A stretch of 64,000 nucleotides of DNA from assembly GCA_002917075.1 (NCBI GenBank), contig NTMA01000027.1, forward strand, positions 310,001 to 374,000. Direction: 5' to 3'. Below, piece after piece: positions 35,791 through 46,500 of the stretch (position 1 is the stretch's first letter; every line of letters begins with the position of its first letter). Origin of the DNA: Hawksworthiomyces lignivorus (taxonomy: Eukaryota; Ascomycota; Sordariomycetes; Ophiostomatales; Ophiostomataceae). A program made the translations under genes and the position numbers. The notes below the pieces were generated by a model. That model had not been told where the DNA came from. It did not search any database and worked only from the letters and a program-made list of their open reading frames with translations.

Positions 35791-36381
35791 GGTCAAATGT
35801 TTAAGTTGACAAGAGCTCTACTATAAGGAAATAAGACGATTTTAGGAAAGGTAGAATGCAACCAGGTGAGAGACTGGTTTATTAGATAGCGACTATAACT
35901 ATTTTCAAAGTGCAGGATTTAGTTAAACTGGCGGTTTATGTATAGATCAGACAAGGATGCTTCAATTAGATGTTCGTGAAGATCTTTGACATCTGCATTG
36001 ACGATGATAATCGCTAGTAATCTGTGCAGAGTTCTGGGTGCCCAACTAATGCCTAATTTTATGAGCAGCAGGCTGAGTTTTAAAAGCAACTCCTTTGTGA
36101 GTCTTTTCATAGCGAGAATATAAAACTTTACCAATCGAAGGCAAAGAAGTTAAAAGCCCTATCTTAATGCCACCAATCCTTTGTTTACAGCTGATAAAAA
36201 ATGGATAACACGCAGCCCCAAGGTGCAGTTTTCGAGCTGATGGCTACCGCAAGAGAGCTCCCACCGCGTGTGTAATATAAGAATCAAACCACAGACGCAG
36301 CATCTCTCCTACGCAAAATCATAACTTAACCAGGCACTTTTGACTAAGACAACCCAAACAGCACGACTAGACTGAGTCAAG
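35791..36381. promoter_or_regulatory. Shared divergent promoter of the HeLo and NLR genes
   Basis: 591 bp separate two head-to-head start codons. The part before the plus-strand ATG is C/A-rich and less decayed (AACCCAAACAGCACGAC), like a normal fungal leader. Co-regulation of the pair is inferred from the arrangement only. Confidence 0.45.
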
Positions 36382-37352
36382 ATGAGCACGAATTATGACA
36401 ATGTACATTCGACAATCGGGAATCAGGGTGACAATTTCGGGTTGATGTTTTTAATCTACTTAGTGCATAATAATTTTGTCACCGTAGTGGTAGTAACTAC
36501 TTTTTTTGTAAATAATTTTAACCAAACTAGTCACAATTATACTTCGAATAGTAGTTCGGAGGAGTAAGATAAACTACAATATTTATTATAAAACCTAAAA
36601 GTTCAAATTCTAGGACATAGCGATGGGGCAATGCGACTAGACGTTCGAAGGCTATAGCGATAATGTTAATGTAGTGGCTTTCTCGCCAGATGGCTCGTTG
36701 TTCGCATCGGCTTCTTACGATAGCACCATCCAGCTCTGGGATGTGGCGACGGGACAGTGCCGCCAGACGCTCGAGGGCCATAGTAATACTGTCACTGCAA
36801 TAGCCTTCCCACCGGATGGCTCGCTGCTTACATCGGCTTCTCACGGTATAATCACGCTCGGGGACGTAGCGACGGCGCAGTGTCGTCAGACGCTCAAAGG
36901 CCATAGCGGTTCTGTTAATGCAGTGGCCTTCTCGCCGGATGCCTCGCTATTTGCATCGGCTTCTTACCAAAAAATAACTCTGGGACGCAGCAACGTGGCA
37001 GTGCCACGAGATGCTTAATACCGATAGATATACCTATGTTTTATCATCCGATGATAATTATTCTCGTCTTTATACTAATTTCGGTACTATTCTTCTCAAT
37101 CCATATCTACTATTACTTCGAATATACCTTCGACTCCGATACTTCAACACACTCTGTCGCCTTGTTTTACCGAAGCTACGGCATCAGTTCAAATGGTACA
37201 TGATCACTGGGTATTCGGAGAAGTTATTGTGGCTGCCGTCAGAGTGTCGGCCTGTGAAACCGGCCGTCACGGGAGCGGTCATCGCCCTCGGCTGTTCGTC
37301 GGGGCGGGTGTTAATCTTTCGATTCTCGGCAGAATACTCGGCAGAGCCGTAG
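36382..37352 (+). pseudogene. Relic of a NACHT-WD40 (NLR) gene
   Basis: A start codon at 36382 opens a 61-codon frame (NYDNVHSTIGNQGDNFG at its beginning). From about 36600 there are at least three WD40 units of about 42 residues ([37 protein letters not shown]). The first is decayed, with an in-frame TAG where other copies have CAG. A one-base frameshift near 36977 leads into the C-terminal tail typical of fungal NACHT-WD40 proteins (LLWLPSECRP, IALGCSSGRVLI), ending at 37352. No P-loop or other NACHT sequence is present between 36567 and 36600, so the central domain has been lost. Fungal NLRs of this type trigger partner pore-forming proteins. This copy cannot be functional. Confidence 0.8.
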
Positions 37353-38066
37353 TGAGGCATCTTTTTAATTTTTGAATCCTTCTGAGACATATGGCGAATA
37401 AATGAATAAAATTAAAAGGTGCTATTTTTGTTTTGTGTTAATTCTCTCTGCCCTTATACGGTCCAAGGGGCTACGGCAAATTGATACCTTTGGTTCGGCT
37501 TAGATGAACGTTCTAACACTTTCGAGAAGAGGTGGGCATTACATACAATATTTGATCCAGCCTATATAAGCCCTACTGTCATAGTGCGAGTAGAGACATC
37601 TCTTTTGCCAGGCCACAGTGGCCTAATTAGCATAGCCACCAGAATTCAACATAGGAGAATGCGTCATATGCTACTACCATTGACGTACAGAAGTATACAG
37701 TGTTCATTTCGTTTTAATATAACTGTGTGAGAGGTACTCTCAAAAAAAGACAAATATTATTTAAAGAGGCAGGAACTTTTGCTCATAACTGTATAAAAAA
37801 AAAACAACAACAAAACTGTAGTTGATTCTCGTTGACTTTGTCTGGTTCGGTTTCACGTGATTGCCCGTCGAGATGTCTTGTGGAGACCAATCGGCTTGCA
37901 TCGGTTGCCCTAAACTCAGCCGACCTCAAACGCGTGTGACCGCGATAAGGGGGGGGAGGATGATATGATCAGGTATCCTGGGCGGCAGGACGAAAATTGC
38001 TTTGCTTTCCTCATTCTACAGTCTACATACTACGTCTTATTTTGTTTTCAGTACCTTCTTCTCACG
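37353..38066. other. AT-rich right flank of the island
   Basis: AT-rich DNA with a perfect 15-bp inverted repeat at 37610-37624 (AGGCCAC-A-GTGGCCT) and a run of A near 37796. It might be decayed mobile DNA, but no transposase or paired terminal repeats could be shown. Confidence 0.45.
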
Positions 38067-39429
38067 ATGGACTTGCCGATTGTCGACCTAGACGTCTTCC
38101 GGACGCAGCCTCGGGATGCACCGGCGGTGGCAGCTGAGTGCCGGAAAGCCGCCGAGGCGCTGATCACGTTCGGTGCTCTGATTTTGCACGACTCGCGCGT
38201 GTCGGAGCAGGACAACGATGCGTTCCTCGACCTGCTAGAAGATTACTTTGCGCAGCCCGAGGCGGCGCTGCGCAAGGACGAGCGGCCGGCGCTCGGGTAC
38301 CAGGTCGGCGTGACGCTCGAGAACACGGAGACGCCAAAGTGCGCCGTGGATGAGCCCTGCCTGGATGTCATCGCGCGGCTAGCGCCTTCAGAGCGGCCGC
38401 TCGACATCACGGGCCACCAGCCGGACCCCAAGTGCCGCTTCTTCTGGCGCATGACTGAGGACCCGCCGTATGAGACGGCGTTTCCGGCGCTCAACGCCGA
38501 GAACGTGGTGCCTGAGGATGAGGTGATTCGTGCTCGCTGGCCTGCCGTGATGAACCAGTGGGGCACGGCCATGAAGGAAGCGTGCGTATAACCAGAGGAG
38601 GCTTTTGTGCGCGGAGGAAGTCTGAGAAGTAGAGGGTGGGCATACGACTGACATTGCGCAGAGTTTCTGGTCTGGCTGAGATGGCCGCCGTTGGCATGGG
38701 CTTGCCTGCCGAAGCGTTCAAAGACGCCGGCCGTTATGGGTCTGTTCTCCTCCATACGTAACACCCCGTCGCCCCTAGCCTTGCTACGTCTAACCCCATG
38801 CCTACATGCAGCCCTCACCTGCTGGCTCCGACAGCCTCCGACCTCAATAAGTATGGCGCGCTCAACACCATCTTGGCAGGATTCCACACCGACCTCAACT
38901 TCTTGACCATCCACGGCCGCTCCCGCTTCCCCGGCTTGCACATCTGGGCTCGCAACACAGGCCGCCGTATTGCTGTGTCGATCCCACCCGGCCGGCACCT
39001 GCTTGTGCAGGCTGGAAAGCAGATGGAGCACCTGACGGGCGGCCTGGTCAAAGCGGGCTACCACGAGGTGGTCGTCAACGAGAAGACGCAGGCCGTCATC
39101 GCGGCGCGCCGGGCTGCTCATCCAGAACGGCCACTGATCCGCATCTCTTCCACCTTCTTCTGGCATCTGGCGTCAGACTTTGACTTGGCGCCGATTCCTG
39201 CTTTGACAGAGCAGGCGCGCGCATTGCGCGTCCAGAAAGTCGGCCAAGGGCTGGACGAGGGTGAGGAGGTCCAGTATGTGCCCATGAAAGTTGGACAACA
39301 AGTGCAAGAGTATGTTCTTTCCCCTACCGCCTTTTACCTGCAATGCGACCATGATTGTCAATGAGAATGATAGGTGCAATGCTGACCCGCATATCCAGAG
39401 AACTGAAGCATATCGCTCTGATGGCATGA
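38067..39429 (+). CDS. 2-oxoglutarate/Fe(II) oxygenase, isopenicillin-N-synthase family
   Basis: Four exons: 38067-38581, 38662-38739, 38812-39309 and 39399-39429; 373 residues. The metal ligands are His223 and Asp225 (GFHTDLNFL) and His282 (AGYHEVVV), with a co-substrate-binding Arg308-x-Ser310 (RISS). The N-terminal DIOX_N-like part (LPIVDLDVF, FGALILHDSRV) is present. Members hydroxylate, desaturate or cyclise small molecules; the substrate here is unknown. The second donor is uncertain: GTCTGT at 38740 gives YGPHLLAPT, while GTAACA 18 bp later keeps frame and adds six residues. The short last exon ends in EELKHIALMA. A TauD-type dioxygenase follows on the same strand 1.2 kb downstream. 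Confidence 0.87.
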
Positions 39430-40623
39430 GGTGATGACAATGAAGACGCTTTCATTTGGCGGAATTTGGTGTATATGATTATTTGCCTATTTGCAATGAA
39501 GAGACGAATTTGGCTTATTTTGCTCACACTTGACTCTGTTCTAATCCATTGAAAGACGTGCTTCACCTAGAATGATGCGAGAGCGTGCATATCGATACCA
39601 TGCTATTCGACGTCGGTGGCAGTAGAGGCTCACTAGTACTGCGCTTCGGCGGCGACTATGTGCGCAAAAGGCTCCCCCTCCTTTTTTTTGATTAGCGCCT
39701 CCAGATTTTATTGATTTTATTTTTTTTATTTTCTTGGTACAGGACGCGACAATACAACTCTGGCACAACATCTAGCAATATCTCCAAGTAGTCGTTGGCG
39801 ACTAATATCAGCTGCGTTCCTAGATGCTAATGATACGGCATTTCGTGTCATTTCATTGGCTGGTGGTTGACCACCCACCTAGCTTTTCGTCATTTGGTCG
39901 CTGCATGGTGAATTCGAAGCTAAGCAATCACGCTGGCCAAGCTCCTCGTCTCGATCATCCGAAGCTTGCCAAAGAGCTGGCCGGTGCTCATCCAATATGG
40001 CAATCCGGAGAGGTTAAAGTGTGGGGGAGACGAGAGAGTGTATCTTGACCGATCGCTCTCTTCCACTCTCTTTTCTGCTTGGTGCGGCGCATTTCGTATC
40101 AATTGGCATGGCATGAAAAAATAGCTTAGTTTTTGGCGAGATTTGCTCCGCGATGTTACCAATGTCGTGGGGAAAGCTGGCCAAATTGGAGAAGGATAAC
40201 TTGGCGTGTGGGATGAGGCGCCCGGTCTAGTGTCCGGACTACTTCACTGCCTCCATCGCCGAAGTGTGCGCCGAGATCCATTGCCATGTCCATACATCGG
40301 TACCGTTGTCGGGTTTGGTCTGTTGTTCACTTCGATTTGGTATTCGGAGAATGATGTGAGAAGACGACATATGGCACAATGATAGGCTTTGTTGCCTAGT
40401 ATCTCGCAAGTCCGCCTTGGGATGCGGAGTTGCCCAAGTCCTAGCTCCATGTTACCGCCAGGATCTTCGTCCTCGTGGAGTGGTATATGAACTACGATCA
40501 TTCTCCCTGACTTCCACAGATTTCGTTTTTCCAGCCGGCCTTTAACTGCTTCTTGGAATAGCCAATAGCGTCTAGTATTTGACCAATATCTGCAATACAT
40601 TTTGACATACCAGCACGTTCAAC
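39430..40623. other. Intergenic region between two dioxygenase genes
   Basis: About 1.2 kb with no recognisable gene; it holds the TauD-type gene promoter. Confidence 0.55.
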
Positions 40624-41945
40624 ATGGCGTCAACCACTGCAACCATCCAGACCAAGACGGAGGAGCTCAAGCTTACGACGGCGTTCGATGAGAAGCTTCA
40701 TGAGCAAGTAAGTTCATTCACGAAGTTTTTGTCAAGATGTTATTTGACAGCATTGTTTCGAGATCTAATGCACCGTCCCTTCCAATTAGTACAAGTACGC
40801 CGACTATCTGCCAGTATACGACGAGAAGACACATTTTCCTCCTCTGCAGCCATTTGATTTCGTGGACCGCGGTCTCGTTGCCAACAAGGAGAAGCCCAAC
40901 CTCCTGCCCGAGGGCGAGAATACCGGCATAACTGTCACGAAGCTGACGCCAATTATTGGCACTGAGATCCGCGGCCTGCAGCTGTCTCAGCTCAACGACC
41001 TCCAGAAGGACGAGCTGGCCCTCCTGATTGCGGAGCGCGGTGTCGTTGTCTTCCGCGACCAAGACTTCAAGGACATTGGCATCCAGAAGCAGAAGGAATT
41101 CGCCCGCTACTTCGGCCCTCTGCACATTCACGTAAGTCCCAGGCGTATTGCAGTGAAACATATCGTTCGCATCTCTCGTCGCTAACATGAATCTTCAGCC
41201 CGTTGGCGCCCATGTCAAGGATGCCCTTGAGATCCACAACATCTACCTCGGCCCCGACAACGAGTACCGCGCCCGCCAGCGCAGCAACCGCTTGACCACG
41301 ACGGGCTATCACTCTGACGTCTCGTACGAGCACCAGTCGCCGGGCATCACTCTCCTGACGCTGCTGAGCGTCCCGGCCACCGGCGGTGACACCGCCTGGT
41401 CCTCACAGGTCGCTGCCTACCAGCGCCTGTCGACCCCTATCCGCAACCTGCTCGAGGGCCTGCGGGCCGAGCACAGCGGCTTCGAGCAGGCCGAGAGCGC
41501 CCGCCGCGATGGCCGCTGGGTGCGCCGCGAGCCCGTCAAGTCCGAGCACCCCATCGTGCGCGTGCACCCCGCCACGGGCCAGAAGCACCTGTTTGTCAAC
41601 AGGGGCTTCACTCGCAAGATCATCGGCCTCAAGGCTGAGGAGTCTGACGCTCTGCTGAAGCTCCTGTTTGAGGTACATCCCTCTCATCTCTCTTCTCTAC
41701 ATTGCCTTACTGGTCCATCTCATAGGCTAACGCAATCTCAGCACATCGCCGGCGGCCAAGACTTCCAAGTCCGCATCAAGTGGGAGGAAGGCACCGTCGC
41801 CCTCTGGGATAACCGTGTCACGACCCACACGGCCATCTCGGACTACGACGTGCACAACCCGCAGGAGGGCCTCCGCCACGGCATCCGGCTCACCACACAG
41901 GCCGATAAGCCTCGCGGTGTCAACGGTCTCGAATCTACATGGTAG
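40624..41945 (+). CDS. TauD-type alpha-ketoglutarate-dependent dioxygenase
   Basis: Four exons: 40624-40707, 40790-41131, 41199-41672 and 41742-41945, all joined in phase 0; 367 residues. The iron ligands are His180 and Asp182 (GYHSDVSYEHQSPG) and His329 (WDNRVTTHTA). The 2-oxoglutarate-binding Arg is in RHGIRLTTQ. ERGVVVFRDQ and FARYFGPLH are family signatures. Fungal members (Jlp1-like) release sulfite from alkyl sulfonates such as taurine, or act on related acids; which substrate is used cannot be told. No targeting signal, so probably cytosolic. Confidence 0.93.
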
Positions 41946-42006
41946 ATATATTAGAGATATCGTCTATTCAGAAATTATTAGCAGCCAAAAAATCAATGAA
42001 AAATTT

Positions 42007-42026
<20 letters not shown>
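42007..42026. repeat. A20 homopolymer
   Basis: Twenty consecutive A just after the TauD-type gene stop codon. Confidence 0.9.
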
Positions 42027-42038
<12 letters not shown>

Positions 42039-42923
42039 TAAGGCGACTCGTGCCCAATTAAATATGCACTTGTCGCATATTTCACCTTTCTTGAAGGCAG
42101 TAGACCACAGTAGATGGTAATCCAGTGTTGTACAGAAAATTCTTATTCATAATCATAAGCATAGCATTGCGAATAGTTGGCAAATAATCGGTCAGAATAC
42201 GACATCATGCTTCTTGAATATCGTATTGATGGGAATTTTGCACTAGTAGTGTTTTAAAGATTGCTACATTCACCAACTGTATTCTCCCGTTGTAAACACC
42301 ATAACTCTTGAAATATCTCGATAGCTTCATACAATCATCTTTTATCTCTAGAAAAGTTTCTCATGGGCTTTTTTAATAACAGACAATCCTAGCAAGTCTC
42401 AATGCAGACTAGCAATGCTTATTTACGCCAGAGGAAAATCAATTATCTTCATTAAGCTGCAGAAACTTGTGTGAACTGCATCCGCTAAACGCACTTCTCT
42501 TTTTTTCTTAACAAGAAAATAAAAGCGAGGCCTATATGAAATCCGACAGTCTTATGACTCTGTGAAAACTAGCTCTCTATCGCATCTCAACTTCGTGTTG
42601 CTCTTTCTTTCTTTTTCTCCTCTGCCTCCTATACAGCATTGCGTGGAAATCTTATCATAGAAAATGCCACTTTCGGCTGCGGCAATCGGCATCGGAAGGC
42701 GGAAGCAAGAAGTAGGCTACAGCCTGGAGCATCGAAGGGAAGAAGTGCTAATTAATATATCCCAACAGGGTAAAAGTGAGTCGCTAACCGCGATCTTCTC
42801 AGGTTCCGGGAAAATACAAGCCTAGTGAAGATATGAAGATGAATTCGCTTTTTCTTACTTCTGGCATTTTGCTCTTCTACGCAATAATTTTCATGAATCG
42901 CGTCAACTACTGAATCTACGAGC

Positions 42924-42944
42924 TTTTTTTTTTTTTTTTTTTTT
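42924..42944. repeat. T21 homopolymer
   Basis: Twenty-one consecutive T, ending 13 bp before the ATG of the secreted protein gene, an unusual position inside the leader or core promoter. Confidence 0.9.
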
Positions 42945-42957
42945 CAATAACCTTTCA

Positions 42958-43569
42958 ATGAAGGCTCTAGCAATATTTGTCTTGCCCTTCTTGGCCTGGT
43001 CATGTGGCTTTGTCGTCGCCGCATCTTCGCACTTGGCGGGTGCATCAGGTGTTGTGAACTGCACCCGCCAGTCTGCTGGAATCCATAACTTGACCGTCTA
43101 CGGCACAGAGATCCTGTACACCGTGGAAACATCTTCAAACATCTCTAAGAGCACCAATGGAAGCAAATCCACTGAAGATTCAAACCCAGATACAGCTACT
43201 TCTTTTGAATTTCAGATGTATAACGATGTCCTCGGTGTCGACGCTCAATGCTCTACGCATGTCAATATGACTGCTGACGCCGCCGCCGCCGCCGCAGCGG
43301 CGTCCACCTGGCACACCTGCTTCGTCGAATCCCGCGATACACGCATCACGGCGGCATTTCGCTTTGATCTCTTGCGCCACCAGCTGACCATAAACGAGAC
43401 GTGGGTATGCGACGATGGCGGAGCAAACGGCACAGCAGTAGCGTTTGAGGCTTTTGGGACCAACAACATATCGACTCTTTGCCAGGAAACTGTAAACAGC
43501 GAGCTTGGGCAACATTACTGCGCCAATGTGCCTAATGTGCCGCTTCCGGTGAATGTGACGGTGATGTGA
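42958..43569 (+). CDS. Secreted cysteine- and glycosylation-rich protein, unknown
   Basis: A single exon of 203 residues. The signal peptide is KALAIFVLPFLAWSCGFVVA. The mature part has six cysteines (NCT, QCS, HTCF, WVCDD, LCQE, YCAN) and at least eight N-glycosylation sequons, for example NLT, NMT, NET, NIS and a C-terminal NVT. A polyalanine stretch (coded at about 43276-43302) splits the domain. No catalytic motif is seen. This is the profile of a small secreted protein or candidate effector. Codon bias is weaker than in neighbouring housekeeping-type genes, and the flanks are AT-rich. Confidence 0.72.
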   Translation: MKALAIFVLPFLAWSCGFVVAASSHLAGASGVVNCTRQSAGIHNLTVYGTEILYTVETSSNISKSTNGSKSTEDSNPDTATSFEFQMYNDVLGVDAQCSTHVNMTADAAAAAAAASTWHTCFVESRDTRITAAFRFDLLRHQLTINETWVCDDGGANGTAVAFEAFGTNNISTLCQETVNSELGQHYCANVPNVPLPVNVTVM

Positions 43570-46500
43570 CTATAGCTAAAAAAGGGATTGGGTGCCACAA
43601 ATAAGGGGCAAGGTGTCTTTTGGTGATATTTTAAGTTTTCTAGGCTATTCGTCTCAATGCGAGTTACCCAACTAAATACGCTCTCATAAGCACCTTGACA
43701 CCATTATAAGCAACATAATGCTACAATAGCATCAATTGCATAATTCCGGTACACTGGTATTCTTTCTTTCACAAAGTTTTTGCTGGGGGCCCATATCATG
43801 GAAATCATTTTCACTGCAAAGCGATTTCTAGAAATATTGACGATAATTCTGCGACATAATAAGATATTAAAATAAAATAACTTGATTCGTTTCCATTTTT
43901 TCTTGTTTGCGGCTTCTTCCCGTTGCCTCTTAAAGGAGCTGACGTTCCTCAGGTCTTCGCTGTTTCGTTAATATTTAATTATTACTCCTATTATTTCAAT
44001 GATAACAGGATATTCCACATTTCACTATCCTCTTGCCATCTGCGTTACATTTTACTTCAAAATAAATACGCGTACGCAGTATTCATCGTATCCTTGGCTT
44101 TCGTTCTTAAAAGCCACGCAATCCAACTCGTAGGACGCGTGCTACAGAGCTGAAAATTTCCAACATATATCAACTTTGCAATAGTTATACATTTAGATAT
44201 TTCCTAGCCGATTGCAACCTCTAGGTCTTCTGTTTGGCTTTGTTGGACATCCTAGCAAGCCATGCACCCGATATCAACGACCGAGCGTTTGGGCACATGT
44301 TCAAGTGTACAAAGTGCGTTATGTACAAGAGAGGGTAAAAAGCGGCCTGGACGAACACGGGCGTGGTCTAATCTCTCGCTTTCTTCATGAGTTTACAGGC
44401 TCTTGCTTCTTTTTGGTTCTTCACCTTTGCTACCCTTAACAACGATACACTCCGTATGGAGTACACACATAACACAACTGGTAATATGGCCGCGTGCATC
44501 ATATTACGGGGCAAAGTTAATAGCTGCAATCGTAATAAGCGAATGGAAATGGAAAAAGAAAAGTGGAAATATACCTTTTCCGTAGAAGGCTTCTGCACAC
44601 GACGCAAAATCAAATTTCTTAAAATGCAAGAGTCACCTTACAGCCTCGAGAACGGCTGTACCCGAGCGCTTCAACCCCTGAATGTTTTTGGTACTAATAT
44701 GTCGAAAACAGGGGGCCACAATTTGGGTCGGAGTTAGAGACAGCATCTTTGTGAAAGCCCATGGGGAACAGTTATGAAAACTCCGCATGTGCTCTGTGCT
44801 CCGTCTCCGTACTGTTTGGTATTGATACGGGAGGGTCCCTAAGGAGTAAAGTGCGTGCCAGCTCCAAGTGTTTCTCTTCATATGGTTGGCTCTTTTTAGC
44901 TTATCGCACTGCAAATGTACACGTACGAGGTACATATGTAGCACTGCCAGAGATACACGTAAAAAATGGCTCTGCGACCGCTGCAAGCGGATCAGGGACA
45001 CTGCGGAGCCACTAAGGTTTTTTCTTCCAAAAGCCGGACTGAGACTCCACATCGAAGACCAGGGTGTCATTGAAAATGGAATCAGAAAACGGTCAGCTTC
45101 GGTTCACACGCTTCACTTACATCGTTGTAAGCATGACATAAAAGAAGGAAAACAGATATGTAGAGAGCGAAAAGGTAGCCTCATTCGGTTATCATGTCTT
45201 GAATATGTGCTCTCGATTCTGCACAATGTGTGTTTAATACATTGCATCGCCCGCACTGTCGGGTCGTGGGCAGCGGCAGGAGAAATCTCAACCACAAAAA
45301 TTCAGATGGAGAACAGCGAATTGAGGCAGGAAAAAGAAAGCAAAGTAAGACGGCCAAATAAAAGCGGCATGCAGTGTCGTCGGTACCTCGATGCACATAA
45401 TACATGCGAGAAGGGACGCAGGAGACTCTAGGAAAAGCCCAAGGAAAAAAAAAAAGATTGAAAGGAAATCAGAGCAGACGAAATGAAACGAGATGGCGGC
45501 TACGGAAATGTCATATATCACAAAAGCTTGAATGCGTGATGGAATTCCTGTTAATCTCACGATAACTATTTCCAGCTTGCTCTGTCCGACCTGCTTCGTA
45601 CCGCATTTTACTGATGTATTTGCAATATTCGATCAGAGCATCGCATTACCTCAACGAGCTTTCTCTTGACCTATTCATCCCAGTTCATCCTATCTTCAAC
45701 ACTTTTCTTTTTTCCCTGGTTTCTTATTCCTCAGCCTCGTGTTTTAATTTCGTTCCTCCCGCCCCCTGCCTCCCGTCTGCTTTCGAGCGTTACTTCCCCT
45801 CACCAGGACCAGCACCCATCGTTCTTGGTCGTCTCATGCTCCGCGTAGATACGTAGGCCAGTCTACATGAACGCCGATACGGGCTTCTGAGGCGCTGGGT
45901 AAGTCCGGACGTCAGCTCGAACCTCCTGTTGGGGTTCTCCCTCATCTCCTTTTCCGCTTTGGGAAGATTCTCTAACAAGAATCATTACGCCAGCTTTTGC
46001 GTGTTTTTTACGTATTCCCCACCTCGCTGTGAATTCGAATGCTATGGTTGCTTTTGCTACTCTGCAGCGCTTCCTCCATGCTATCCACAACAAACCATAC
46101 AACAATGTTCGACGTGCCTCGTACCATGAGCGAATAGAGCAATAAACGCCTAGGAGACGCGCAGCACATATCGTAAGATGGATTAGCCAGATGCTGCAAT
46201 TTCCAAGGCAGCATGTCCGAAAAAGACGCTGCTAGCAGCAGTGAGGGGACGCCAACGGTGTTGAAAAGTGGAGCGAATGGCGGCAGTCCGTTAGAGTTAC
46301 GGACACCAAAGCGCCCACCGGTCGCCACAGAAAAGTGGAGCCTTTATGAACAAAGATATGGGGATAGCTTCTGTCGGCTTGAAGTACCTATTGAATATCA
46401 CTTTAGACTAATACGCCTTGCACGAATGGGACAATTTGTAGGTCCTAGTCAGCAATTGTGCTTCACGAGATATACGCCTACTGTCACTCTTTGTCCTCGC

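Larger units (their letters stand above)
41946..42957. other. AT-rich intergenic region
   Basis: About 1 kb of AT-rich DNA bounded by an A20 run (42007-42026) and a T21 run (42924-42944), without a gene. Confidence 0.55.

Noticed and set aside
36382..36567. Intact 61-codon small protein gene
   Set aside because: Better explained as the surviving N-terminus of the NLR relic, given position, leader, and WD40 repeats directly downstream.
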